64,000 nucleotides of DNA from Pseudomonas sp. B21-023 (GTDB lineage: Bacteria > Pseudomonadota > Gammaproteobacteria > Pseudomonadales > Pseudomonadaceae), in the NCBI RefSeq assembly GCF_024749165.1, contig NZ_CP087190.1, positions 5,615,501-5,679,500 of the forward strand, in the 5' to 3' direction. The notes under the pieces are model-generated. The model worked only from the letters and a program-made list of their open reading frames with translations, ran no database searches and was not told the origin of the DNA. The position numbers were made by a program, and so were the translations under genes. Positions 41,627-49,856 of this stretch are shown piece after piece; within the stretch, counting starts at the first letter, position 1; every line of letters begins with the position of its first letter.

Positions 41627-42079
41627 TTAACGCTTGGAAAGCCGTCCCAGAATCCGGTCAAGGGCATTGGCGAACGCTTGCTTCTCGCGCTCGCCATACG
41701 GCGCCTGCCCGCCGCCCACTTGCCCCTGCTCGCGCAGTTCGGTGAACAGGTTGCGCACCGCCAGGCGCTCACCCATGTTGCGCTCGTCGAACTCGCGGCC
41801 ACGCGGGTCCAGCGCGGCCACGCCTTTCTTGATCAAGCGGTCGGCCAGTGGCACGTCGCTGCAGATCACCAGCTCGCCGGGCTCGGCATTGTCCACCAAG
41901 TAGTCGTCGGCCGCGTCCATGCCGCTGGGCACCACGATAAGCCGCACGCAGGCGAAAGCCGGCTTGATCTGCGGCTGGCCGGCCACCATCACCACCTCCA
42001 GCTTGCGCTTGAGGGCGAACTTGACGATCAGGTCCTTGGCCGCCTTGGGGCAGGCGTCGGCATCGATCCATACACGCAT
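41627..42079 (-). CDS. UPF0178/YaiI-family protein
   Basis: Cytoplasmic protein of 150 residues of the DUF188 family, which has a PIN-like nuclease fold but no established role. MRVWIDADACPKAAKDLIVKF (starting Asp6, Asp8) and VICSDVPLADRLIKKG carry the conserved acidic residues. RBS-like AGGAT before the ATG. Confidence 0.88.
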   Translation of the reverse strand: MRVWIDADACPKAAKDLIVKFALKRKLEVVMVAGQPQIKPAFACVRLIVVPSGMDAADDYLVDNAEPGELVICSDVPLADRLIKKGVAALDPRGREFDERNMGERLAVRNLFTELREQGQVGGGQAPYGEREKQAFANALDRILGRLSKR

Positions 42080-42110
42080 GGGATTAATCCTGTACTCCGG
42101 GCAGTGACGT

Positions 42111-42137
42111 CGTGGGAGCGGGCTTGCCCCGCGATAG
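42111..42137. repeat. Single REP element, CGCGGGGCAAGCCCGCTCCCAC type (inverted)
   Basis: CGTGGGAGCGGGCTTGCCCC then GCGATAG, read on the plus strand, in the 137-base gap between the YaiI and iron-permease genes. Confidence 0.75.
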
Positions 42138-42216
42138 CGCCTGAACAGACGGACATTATGCCAGCCCCAGCCTCATCGCGGGGCGGCGGCGCACCACCCC
42201 TTCCCCCTGCACGGAC

Positions 42217-44127
42217 TCAGCTGGCCGCCGCCCGGCGCTTCTCGGCCAAGCGGCTGCGTCCATAGAGGAACACGATAGCCAGCAACGCCACCGCCTGCGC
42301 ACTCAGCGAGTAGAGATCGGCGTGGATCCCCAGCCAGTCGAACTCGAAGAACGCCACCGGCCGCGTACCCAGCACGCCGGCCTCCTGCAGCGCCTTGACG
42401 CCGTGCCCGGCGAACACCACCGACAGCGCACAGAGCAAAGCCGCGTTGATGCTGAAGAACAGCGACAGCGGCAGCTTGGCCGAGCCGCGCAGAATCACCC
42501 AGGCCAGGCCCACCAGCAGCACCAGCGCCGTGGCACCGCCTGCCAGAACCGCCTGGTGGCCAGCCGGGCCGGCCTGCAGCCAAAGGGTCTCGTAGAACAG
42601 GATCACCTCGAACAGCTCGCGGTACACCGAGAAGAACGCCAGCACGGCAAAGCCGAAGCGCCCGCCGCCACTGACCAGGCTGCTCTTGATGTAGTCCTGC
42701 CAGGCGGCCGCGTGGCGGCGGTCGTGCATCCACACGCCTAGCCACAGCACCATCACCGCGGCGAACAACGCCGTGCAACCTTCGAGCAGTTCACGCTGCG
42801 CGCCACCGACATCGATCACATAGGCCGCCAGGGCCCAGGTGGCGAAACCGGCGACCAGCGCCAAGGCCCAGCCGACGTTGACGCTGCGCACCGCCGACTG
42901 CTGGCCGGTGTTGCGCAGGAAGGCGAGGATCGCCGCCAGCACCAGGATCGCCTCCAGGCCCTCGCGCAGCAGGATCAACAGGCCAGAGATGTAGCTCAAC
43001 GACCAGCTCAGGCCATCGCTGCCCAGCAGCTTCGAGGCCTGTTCGAGCTTGACCTTGGCTTCGGCCAGGCGCTGGTCGGCCTGGGCCACCGGCAGGCCGT
43101 CCTGCAGCGACTGACGGTAGGCCATCAGCGACTTTTCGGTGTCCTTGCGGGCCTGGGTGTCGATGTTGTCGAGCGAGCTTTCCACCAGCTCGAAGCCTTC
43201 CAGATAGGCCGCCACCGACAAATCATAAGCTTGATCGTGGTCGCCGGCGCGGTAGGCCGCCAGGCTCTTGTCCAGGGTGCTGGAGGTGTACTCGAGCAGT
43301 TGCGCCGGGCCACGCTTGACCTGCGGCGGTTGCGCCCGCTGGGCGCGGAACGCGGCCACGGCGTTTGCGCCTTCACTGGCGGCAACTTCGGCCGGGGTCT
43401 GCCGGGCCAGATCGGCGAGGTTCCAGGTCTTGTCGCTCTTGGCCGCCTGCGGATCGGCGGTGAAGCTGGCGATATAGGCCGCCACGTCCCAGCGCTGGCG
43501 CTCGTCGAGCTGGTCGGCGAACGAGGGCATCTCGGTGCCCTCGATGCCCAGCCCGAGGGTGTTGTACAGGTCGAACAGGCTGAGCTGGTCGAGGCGCGCG
43601 GCATCGCGCAGGTTGGCCGGCGCAGGCTCCAGGCCGACGCCGGCCGGGCCATCGCCCAGGCCGGTATCACCGTGGCAGATCGAGCAATTCTGGGCATACA
43701 GAGATGCGCCGCGGGCCGGGTCCGGGGTGATCACCGGTGCCTGGCTGACCTCGTAGGCCACGGCCAGGCGTGCACCCAGCTGGCGGGCCTGGCGAGCAAC
43801 ACCGGCGCCATCCTGTCGCTGGTCGATGGCCTGGCGCAGGCTCTGGACACCCTGCTCCAGGGCGCCGCGTTCGGCATGCTCGGGCAGCCCCTTGACCAGC
43901 TCGGCCAGCACGCCGCTGAACTCCTGTTGCTCGCGGTATTCCCCGTCGTCCACCACCTTGCCGTCGCGCACGGTTGGCGGGTAGTCGGCACCGATGTAGT
44001 CCAGCAGATGCAACGCCTTGGTCGCCTCGGCCGGTGCTTCGGCCAGCGTCGGGGTGCTGCACAGCGCCAGTACCGGGCCAAGCAACAGGGCAGGCAGCCA
44101 GGCAAGCAGACGGGAACGGGAAATCAT
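42217..44127 (-). CDS. Cytochrome c-FTR1 iron permease fusion
   Basis: 636 residues. The N-terminal signal segment (LAWLPALLLGPVLALC) leads into a periplasmic helical part, a cytochrome c domain with CSICH near 148-152 and likely axial Met in GTEMPSF, another helical segment, and a C-terminal FTR1 domain with seven or so TM segments. The iron-binding motif REGLE lies near residue 398 and a second R-E-L-F-E pair near 505. FTR1 permeases import ferric iron after oxidation; the haem may take the electrons. The ATG at 44160 is an alternative start. Confidence 0.85.
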   Translation of the reverse strand: MISRSRLLAWLPALLLGPVLALCSTPTLAEAPAEATKALHLLDYIGADYPPTVRDGKVVDDGEYREQQEFSGVLAELVKGLPEHAERGALEQGVQSLRQAIDQRQDGAGVARQARQLGARLAVAYEVSQAPVITPDPARGASLYAQNCSICHGDTGLGDGPAGVGLEPAPANLRDAARLDQLSLFDLYNTLGLGIEGTEMPSFADQLDERQRWDVAAYIASFTADPQAAKSDKTWNLADLARQTPAEVAASEGANAVAAFRAQRAQPPQVKRGPAQLLEYTSSTLDKSLAAYRAGDHDQAYDLSVAAYLEGFELVESSLDNIDTQARKDTEKSLMAYRQSLQDGLPVAQADQRLAEAKVKLEQASKLLGSDGLSWSLSYISGLLILLREGLEAILVLAAILAFLRNTGQQSAVRSVNVGWALALVAGFATWALAAYVIDVGGAQRELLEGCTALFAAVMVLWLGVWMHDRRHAAAWQDYIKSSLVSGGGRFGFAVLAFFSVYRELFEVILFYETLWLQAGPAGHQAVLAGGATALVLLVGLAWVILRGSAKLPLSLFFSINAALLCALSVVFAGHGVKALQEAGVLGTRPVAFFEFDWLGIHADLYSLSAQAVALLAIVFLYGRSRLAEKRRAAAS

Positions 44128-44321
44128 GGCCAATCTCGACGGAAATACGAAAGAGAACATTGTTCACTTCCACTCCCCCCCCGCTCAAGGCTCAACCGCA
44201 TATTTCATGAAAAATCTTGCGACAAATTGACCGGTCGACAGCCTGGCAAGCGGTTTTCCGACTGATGGCACGCCTGCAGAAAATGCGAAGCAATTCGCCA
44301 TCACGTAGCTACTACTTTGGG

Positions 44322-44327
44322 TATAAT
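44322..44327 (+). promoter_or_regulatory. Candidate -10 element before the lipoprotein operon
   Basis: TATAAT preceded by TTTGGG and followed by CCCGCG, 123 bases before the first operon gene. Sequence around it closely resembles the -10 region of tex. The -35 is not clear. Confidence 0.4.
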
Positions 44328-44450
44328 CCCGCGCCGCCGTAATAGCCATTAGCAATCAAGGCGCCTCCATCGAGAGGTTCTGGCGATAAAACAGAGGGAT
44401 CTGCCGCCCCCGCCCACGCGGCCAACCGTTTCAGGGAAAGAAGAAGTCCG

Positions 44451-45842
44451 ATGGTATCCCGCGCCCTCACCCTGGCGACCCTGGTCGCCGCCGTGCAGCT
44501 CACCGGCTGCTCGGTGTTCCGCAGCTACGACAGCGAACTGCAGGAGACCAACAAGCAGTTGGCCGCCGGCAATGTCGACGCCGCCCTCGCCCTGCTGGAA
44601 AGCAACAACAAGGGCGACAAGAAAGACCTGCTCTACTACTTCGAGAAAGGCGAGCTGCTGCGCTCCAAGGGCGACCTCAAGGGCAGCCAGGACGCCTGGC
44701 GCGCCGCCGACAGCGTGGTGTTCCAGTGGGAGGAGTCGGTCAAGTTCGACACCGACAAGTACCTGAGCCAGTTCGGCAGCTACCTGGTCAACGACAAGGT
44801 CCGCCGCTACGAAGGCTACGACTACGAAAAAGTCATGCTGACCACGCAGATGGCCCTGAACCTGCTGGCGCAGAACGATTTCGACGGCGCCCGCACCGAG
44901 ATCAAGAAGACCCACGAGCGCGAAGCGATCATCGCCGAGCTGCGCGACAAGGAATACCTCAAGCGCGAGGAAGAGGCAGAGAAGGAAGGCATCAAGACCG
45001 AATACAAGGACCTGCAGGGTTACCCGGTCGCCAGCCTCGACGCCCCTGAGGTGGTCGGCCTGAAGAACAGCTACCAGAGCGCCTTCAGCCATTACCTCTC
45101 CGGCTTTGTCTACGAGGCTCTCGGCGAGAAAGGCCTGGCCGCGCCGGGCTACCGCAAGGCCGCCGAGCTGCGCCCGAACACAGCGCTGCTGGACCAGGCA
45201 TTGCTGGCGCTGGACAAGAGCAGCGCCAAAGCCGGTGAAAGCGACGTGCTGATCGTGGTGCAGACCGGCCTGGCCCCGGCCCGCGATTCGATCCGTATCC
45301 CGCTGCCACTGCCGATCCAGGACAACCTGGTGATCACCCCGCTGTCGTTCCCGATCATCAAGGAAGACACCTCCACCGCGCACCTGAGCGAGATCCAGCT
45401 CAACGACAAGGCCCTGGCCCTGACCGCGCTCAACAGCACCACCGCCATGTCGCGCCGCGCCCTGCGCGACGACATGCCGGGCATCATCCTGCGCACCAGC
45501 GTGCGCGCCATCAGCCGTGGCGTGGCACAGAAGAACCTGAACCAGTCCAACCCGATGGCCGGGCTGGTGGTGGGAATCGCCTCCACCGTGCTGGAGGGTG
45601 CCGATACCCGCACCTGGCGCACCCTGCCCGACGAAACCCAGGTGGCCCGTGTACGCCTCAAACAGGGCGAACACCACCTGAGCCTGCCGTCGAGCCTCGG
45701 CGGCACCCAAGTCACGGTGAAAGTCGATCGCCCCTACCAGGTGGTCAGCCTGCGCGTGGTCGGCAACCGCGTGTTCGCTGGCGGCCCGTCCGTCGAAGTC
45801 GCCCCGCAGGCCGCAGCCACCGCTGTCGCCAGCCTCAAGTAA
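44451..45842 (+). CDS. COG3014-type outer-membrane lipoprotein
   Basis: 463 residues. The signal peptide ends in a lipobox (AVQLTGC, Cys19 or so). A TPR-like stretch follows (LAAGNVDAALALLES, YYFEKGELLRSKGDLKGSQDAWRAAD, ALNLLAQNDFDGARTEIKK), then a beta-rich C-terminal part. The family is known only as conserved proteins found beside ycfL and lpoB homologues. First gene of a four-gene operon with short gaps (14, 21 and 3 bases). I do not assign a function. Confidence 0.75.
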   Translation: MVSRALTLATLVAAVQLTGCSVFRSYDSELQETNKQLAAGNVDAALALLESNNKGDKKDLLYYFEKGELLRSKGDLKGSQDAWRAADSVVFQWEESVKFDTDKYLSQFGSYLVNDKVRRYEGYDYEKVMLTTQMALNLLAQNDFDGARTEIKKTHEREAIIAELRDKEYLKREEEAEKEGIKTEYKDLQGYPVASLDAPEVVGLKNSYQSAFSHYLSGFVYEALGEKGLAAPGYRKAAELRPNTALLDQALLALDKSSAKAGESDVLIVVQTGLAPARDSIRIPLPLPIQDNLVITPLSFPIIKEDTSTAHLSEIQLNDKALALTALNSTTAMSRRALRDDMPGIILRTSVRAISRGVAQKNLNQSNPMAGLVVGIASTVLEGADTRTWRTLPDETQVARVRLKQGEHHLSLPSSLGGTQVTVKVDRPYQVVSLRVVGNRVFAGGPSVEVAPQAAATAVASLK

Positions 45843-45856
45843 CCCAAGGATCGAAC

Positions 45857-46225
45857 ATGCGCAAAACATGCCTCGCCCTGGCCGCCGTCGCCCTCCTGGC
45901 CGGCTGCGCCACTCCACCCCCTGCCCCCGGCAGCGCCGCCAGCAAGGTGGTGACCATGGGCCAGCTGGATGACATCGAGATCGGCCAGATGCGCGTCGCC
46001 CGCGAAAACGGCTACCTCACCGTCAACGTGGCTTTGACCAACAGCAGCCGCAGCAACCAGACCCTGTTCTACCGCTTCGCCTGGCTAGGCAGCGATGGTT
46101 TCCCGGTGGCCGATGAAGAGAGCTGGAAAGCCCTGCCGCTGTACGGCAAGCAGGCCAAGTTCCTGCCCGCCATCGCACCGACCCCCGCAGCCCGCGACTT
46201 CCGCCTCGAAGTCCACACCCGGTAA
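45857..46225 (+). CDS. YcfL-like lipoprotein (DUF1425)
   Basis: 122 residues with lipobox LLAGC (Cys18) followed by Ala/Pro-rich linker. The conserved NVALTNSSRSNQTLFYRFAWLGSDGF near 53-78 matches YcfL. In E. coli ycfL sits directly before lpoB, as here. Function unknown. Confidence 0.8.
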   Translation: MRKTCLALAAVALLAGCATPPPAPGSAASKVVTMGQLDDIEIGQMRVARENGYLTVNVALTNSSRSNQTLFYRFAWLGSDGFPVADEESWKALPLYGKQAKFLPAIAPTPAARDFRLEVHTR

Positions 46226-46246
46226 CCCCTTTCAGGAGCACATTCG

Positions 46247-46834
46247 ATGTTTGCACGCCTTTCCCTCGCCGCCCTCGCCATTGCCCTGGTCAGCGGCTGC
46301 AGCACCCCTTCGCCGGTTCTCGGCGGCAAGAACATCAGCTACGGCGACAGCAAGGCTGTCGAGCTGGTCACCAACGAGTTCGGCTCCACCGACCTGCAGA
46401 TGATCGCCGAGAGCATGACCCGCTCGCTGGCCCAGTCCGGCGTGCTGCACGGCCGCCCGGTGGTGCAGGTGTACGACGTCAAGAACAAGACCAGCGAGTA
46501 CATCGATACCCGCGAGATCACCACCTCGATCAAGACCCAGCTGATGAAGTCCGGCGCCGCCCGCTTCGCCAGCGACAACACCGACATGCAGAGCCAGGTC
46601 GACCAGCTCAAGCTGCAGAACCAGAGCGGCCTGTACAAGAAGAAGACCGTGGCCAAGACCGGCAACATGATCGCCGCCAAGTACCGCCTGGAAGGCTCCA
46701 TCAGCTCGATCGTCAAGCGCAGCAGCGACTACAAGGACGTGTTCTACAAGTTCAGCCTGCAGCTGATCGACGTGGAAAGCGGCCTGGCCGAGTGGATGGA
46801 CGAAAAAGAAATCCGCAAGACCACGGAGCGCTGA
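46247..46834 (+). CDS. lpoB: LpoB-like penicillin-binding protein activator
   Basis: 195-residue outer-membrane lipoprotein; lipobox LVSGC (Cys18). The core has GSTDLQMIAESMTRSLAQSG and GRPVVQVYDVKNKTSEYIDT, and YRLEGSISSIVKRSSDYKDVFYKFSLQLID, the LpoB fold. In E. coli LpoB stimulates the peptidoglycan synthase PBP1b. P. aeruginosa uses the unrelated LpoP for this, so its role here must be tested. Between the YcfL-like gene and the next periplasmic protein gene. Confidence 0.75.
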   Translation: MFARLSLAALAIALVSGCSTPSPVLGGKNISYGDSKAVELVTNEFGSTDLQMIAESMTRSLAQSGVLHGRPVVQVYDVKNKTSEYIDTREITTSIKTQLMKSGAARFASDNTDMQSQVDQLKLQNQSGLYKKKTVAKTGNMIAAKYRLEGSISSIVKRSSDYKDVFYKFSLQLIDVESGLAEWMDEKEIRKTTER

Positions 46835-46837
46835 TCG

Positions 46838-47581
46838 ATGCGTGCATGGATGGCAATCATTGGCCTGGCCTGCGCCTTCGGCGCGCAGGCGGCCCCCAAG
46901 GTGGCGGTGACCGACCTGGCCTACCAGGCGCAGGTGGAGGAATACATCCACACCATCAACGCCCAGAGCAGCGGCCAGGCTGGCATGTACCACGCCAGCG
47001 GCCAGTCGAGCTACAGCGAGTACGAGAGCCTCAACAGCTACATCGAGCAGACCGAACTGCGCAAGTTCGGTGGCGACATCAAGGGTGAGATCCTCAAGAC
47101 CGGCATGTTCCAACTGGTCCAGGGCCGCCCCTACACCGCCGACTCGAAGGAAGACGTGTACGACGTGATCCGCCGCATCAAGAACGGTGCGTTCAAGGGC
47201 GCCGACTACGTGCTGTTCGGCACCCTGTCGGACATCGACTTCCAGCAGGACATCAACTCGCTGGATCACACCGACAGCTACTCGGCGGTATTGGGCCTGA
47301 CCGTGGTCGCCGACTTCAGCCTGATCAACACCCGCACCTACGAGATCACCTCGGCGTTCACCGCCATGGGTGAGGGGCAGGACACCAAGCTGGTGAAAAG
47401 CCAGGACCGCCGCGTGACGCTGAACCGTCCGCGGGTGGTGCGGGATGTGTCGAAGGCGCTGGGCGAGGATGTTGCGCAGCAGCTGGCCGAACAGTTGGGC
47501 GGCTCGGTGCCCGGGCAGGCGAAACAGCCGCGTGGGCGGGACAACCTGCCGCCGGATGAGCCGGCGCGGGTGTTGAACTAA
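46838..47581 (+). CDS. Periplasmic CsgG/LpoB-like protein of unknown function
   Basis: 247 residues with an N-terminal signal peptide (MRAWMAIIGLACAFGAQA); Cys12 is not in a good lipobox context. The mature part (KVAVTDLAYQAQVEEYIHT; GEILKTGMFQLVQGRP; GADYVLFGTLSDIDFQQDINS) shares the alpha-beta layout of LpoB/CsgG domains. Last gene of the operon, three bases after lpoB. The Pro/Arg tail (KQPRGRDNLPPDEPARVLN) is low complexity. Annotated homologues are hypothetical. Confidence 0.7.
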   Translation: MRAWMAIIGLACAFGAQAAPKVAVTDLAYQAQVEEYIHTINAQSSGQAGMYHASGQSSYSEYESLNSYIEQTELRKFGGDIKGEILKTGMFQLVQGRPYTADSKEDVYDVIRRIKNGAFKGADYVLFGTLSDIDFQQDINSLDHTDSYSAVLGLTVVADFSLINTRTYEITSAFTAMGEGQDTKLVKSQDRRVTLNRPRVVRDVSKALGEDVAQQLAEQLGGSVPGQAKQPRGRDNLPPDEPARVLN

Positions 47582-47650
47582 GCCTCCTGAGCCAAACGCA
47601 ATCCCTGTACTGCAGAGCTGCCCCAAGATCTCTGTACCAAATCAGAATTG

Positions 47651-47752
47651 CCGGGGCCGCTATGCGGCCCTTTCGCCGCGCTTCGTCGCCACGACAAGCC
47701 GGCTCCCACAGGGATCGGAGCAGCTTTTGTGGGAGCCGGCTTGCCGGCGATG
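47651..47752. repeat. Left inverted arm of the RAYT unit (terminator hairpin plus REP pair)
   Basis: From GGGCCGC-TAT-GCGGCCC-TTT (47654-47673) through CACGACAAGCCGGCTCCCAC to GTGGGAGCCGGCTTGCCGGC. The whole is a close reverse complement of 48331-48432. The outer hairpin with TTT also fits a terminator for the lipoprotein operon. Confidence 0.85.
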
Positions 47753-47785
47753 AGGCCAGCACAGGCAACCATGACAGCTACCCAT

Positions 47786-48241
47786 TCAAAGCCAGATGGC
47801 ATCCCAATGCGGATAATCGCCGATCCTCTCAACCAAGCCTGCCCGTTTGGGATTCATGACAATGTAGCGCGCAACAGCGCGCACATCTTCCTCACGCCGT
47901 AATGCCCGATCATGAAAGCCTTGCTGCCACAGGCGACCGGTGCGCCTCTGATATCCATTGATCATCCGCGTACTGCGCGACTTGACCCTGCGCATCAGCG
48001 TTTTCAGATCCACGTCCCCAAGCTCCACAAGCCAGTGAAAATGATCTGGCATCACAACCCAGGCCAGCGAACGGGCGATGCCTTCTTGCTCCACAGTGCG
48101 CAACTGCGCAATCAGCAACCGAGCCGATCGCAGATCGACCAGATACGGCACGCGGTTCAAGGTCTTGCTGGTGAGCAGGTAAAGCCTGCCTGGTTCGGAG
48201 AACCTGCCACGCCTGAGTTGATCGGAATGAGGACTATCCAT
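47786..48241 (-). CDS. REP-associated tyrosine transposase (RAYT)
   Basis: 151 residues of the Y1/TnpA-REP family of HUH single-strand nucleases. The metal-binding HUH pair is in VVMPDHFHWLVELG (His66/His68), and the candidate catalytic Tyr is in RAVARYIVMNPKRAGLVERIGDYPHWDAIW. N-terminal RRGRFSEPGRLYLLTSKTL is typical. It is flanked on both sides by REP-containing inverted arms. RAYTs are domesticated enzymes that cut and move REP sequences; this copy appears intact. Confidence 0.9.
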   Translation of the reverse strand: MDSPHSDQLRRGRFSEPGRLYLLTSKTLNRVPYLVDLRSARLLIAQLRTVEQEGIARSLAWVVMPDHFHWLVELGDVDLKTLMRRVKSRSTRMINGYQRRTGRLWQQGFHDRALRREEDVRAVARYIVMNPKRAGLVERIGDYPHWDAIWL

Positions 48242-48330
48242 ATGCCTGCTCCTGTTGATGACAGGTCAGGCTAGTTCCCTCAGCGGGCGAGGCGTAAATG
48301 GAGTGACACGTGATGTTTCTGTGTTGCCTC

Positions 48331-48432
48331 CATCGCCGGCAAGCCGGCTCCCACAGGGATCTGTGCAGCCTTTGTGGGAGCCGGCTTGTCGTGGCGGCGA
48401 ACCGCGACGAAAGGGCCGCACAGCGGCCCCAG
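48331..48432. repeat. Right inverted arm of the RAYT unit (REP pair plus terminator hairpin)
   Basis: CATCGCCGGCAAGCCGGCTC through GTGGGAGCCGGCTTGTCGTG to GGGCCGC-ACA-GCGGCCC (48413-48429). Nearly the reverse complement of the left arm over about 100 bases. Read on the minus strand the outer hairpin ends in TTT and would terminate the efflux operon. Confidence 0.85.
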
Positions 48433-48437
48433 GGATT

Positions 48438-49856
48438 TCAGGGCCTGGCGCTATTCTTCCAGCCGCCGCCCAAGGCCAGGAACACGCCAATCTGCCCCAT
48501 TGTCACCTGGCTGTTGGCCGCCGCCAGCTGCGCCCGTACATCGGTGTAGGTCCGCGTCGCCTGCAGGTCGGCCAGGAACGACTCACGTCCTACCTGATAG
48601 CGCAGATGGGTCTGGTCCGCCGACTCCTTGGCGGAGCGCTCCGCCTCGGCCAACGCATCACGCCGGTCGAGCAATGCGCTGTATTGCGCCAGGCGGGTCT
48701 GGGTTTCGCGAATGGCATTCAGCACCACCCCATCGAAATGCGCCAGCGCCGCCTGGGTCGAGGCCTCGGCCATGCGGATGCGCGCGCGGGTGCCGTTGGT
48801 GGGGATGGTCCAACTGACCTGCGGGCCGAAGCCCCAGCGGTTGGTGGCCGGCTCACCGAGGTTGTCGAGGATGCCGATGGTGCCCACCTGGGCGCCGATG
48901 CTGATATCCGGGTACAGCGCGCCGGTGGCCACACCGATGGTGGCGGTGGCTGCCGCCAGCTGGCGTTCGGCCTGGCGCACATCCGGGCGGCGCTTGAGCA
49001 GAGCCGCACCATCGCCGACCGGAACCAGTTGCGACAGCTGTGGCAGCTCGGCGCAATCGGCGGTGCCGGCAGGCAATTGTTCGACAGGCTTGGCCAGCAA
49101 CGCGGCGAGGGTGTAGAGGCCAGCCTCACGCTCGGCCTTGAAGCGCGGCAGCTCGGCGCGCAGCGACTTGAACTGGGTCTGCGAACGGGTGACCTGGCTC
49201 TCGTCGCCACGCCCGGCATCGCGCAGGCGCTGGGTCAGCTGCACGCCCTGCTGCTGCAGGTCCAGCGACTCGCGGGCGATGTGGTATTCCTCGTTGGCCG
49301 AGCACACCTGGGCATAGGCCTTGACCACATCGGCCACCAAGGTGATGCGCGCGGTGTCGGCAGCGGCCTGCACGGCATCGGCATTGGCCTTGGCGGTCTC
49401 GGTGCCGCGTTTGAAAGTCCCCCACAGGTCGAACTGGTAGCTGGCGCTGATGATCGCCTCGCCGATGTTGGCCACCGGCACTTTCTCCGGCAGCAGGAAC
49501 GCTTCGCCGGACTCCTGCAGGCGCTGGGCACCCAGCTTGACGCCACCATTGAAGCCACCCTGCGATTCGGCCACCTCCACCTGGGCGCGGGCCTTGGCGA
49601 TGTTGGCGGCAGCCACGCGCAGCTCGGTGTTGGCACCGAGCGCCTCGCGCACCAGCTGGTTGAGCCGTTGATCCTGATACAGCTGCCACCAGTCCTCGGG
49701 CACTGGCGCCGAGACCACGCTGTCGGCGTCCTGGCGCAGCGGGCCGTTGAGGTCGCCGCGCTGCACGGCGGCCTCCTTGGGCAGCTGGTAGTCCGGGCCG
49801 ACCATCATGCAGGCGCCGAGGGACAGGCACAGCCCCGCCAGGATCAATTGTTTCAT
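48438..49856 (-). CDS. OprM/NodT-type outer-membrane efflux lipoprotein
   Basis: TolC-like channel of 472 residues. Lipobox LSLGAC (Cys16) followed by MMVGPDYQLP typical of NodT/OprM lipoproteins. Two long coiled-coil repeats of the family are visible (NQLVREALGANTELRVAAAN; AQTRLAQYSALLDRRDALAEA region). Last gene of the efflux operon; its start overlaps the HlyD gene by four bases. Confidence 0.9.
   Translation of the reverse strand: MKQLILAGLCLSLGACMMVGPDYQLPKEAAVQRGDLNGPLRQDADSVVSAPVPEDWWQLYQDQRLNQLVREALGANTELRVAAANIAKARAQVEVAESQGGFNGGVKLGAQRLQESGEAFLLPEKVPVANIGEAIISASYQFDLWGTFKRGTETAKANADAVQAAADTARITLVADVVKAYAQVCSANEEYHIARESLDLQQQGVQLTQRLRDAGRGDESQVTRSQTQFKSLRAELPRFKAEREAGLYTLAALLAKPVEQLPAGTADCAELPQLSQLVPVGDGAALLKRRPDVRQAERQLAAATATIGVATGALYPDISIGAQVGTIGILDNLGEPATNRWGFGPQVSWTIPTNGTRARIRMAEASTQAALAHFDGVVLNAIRETQTRLAQYSALLDRRDALAEAERSAKESADQTHLRYQVGRESFLADLQATRTYTDVRAQLAAANSQVTMGQIGVFLALGGGWKNSARP

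Noticed and set aside
44128-44321. Fur box upstream of the iron permease
   Set aside because: I looked for a GATAATGATAATC-like dyad and found none of convincing quality.
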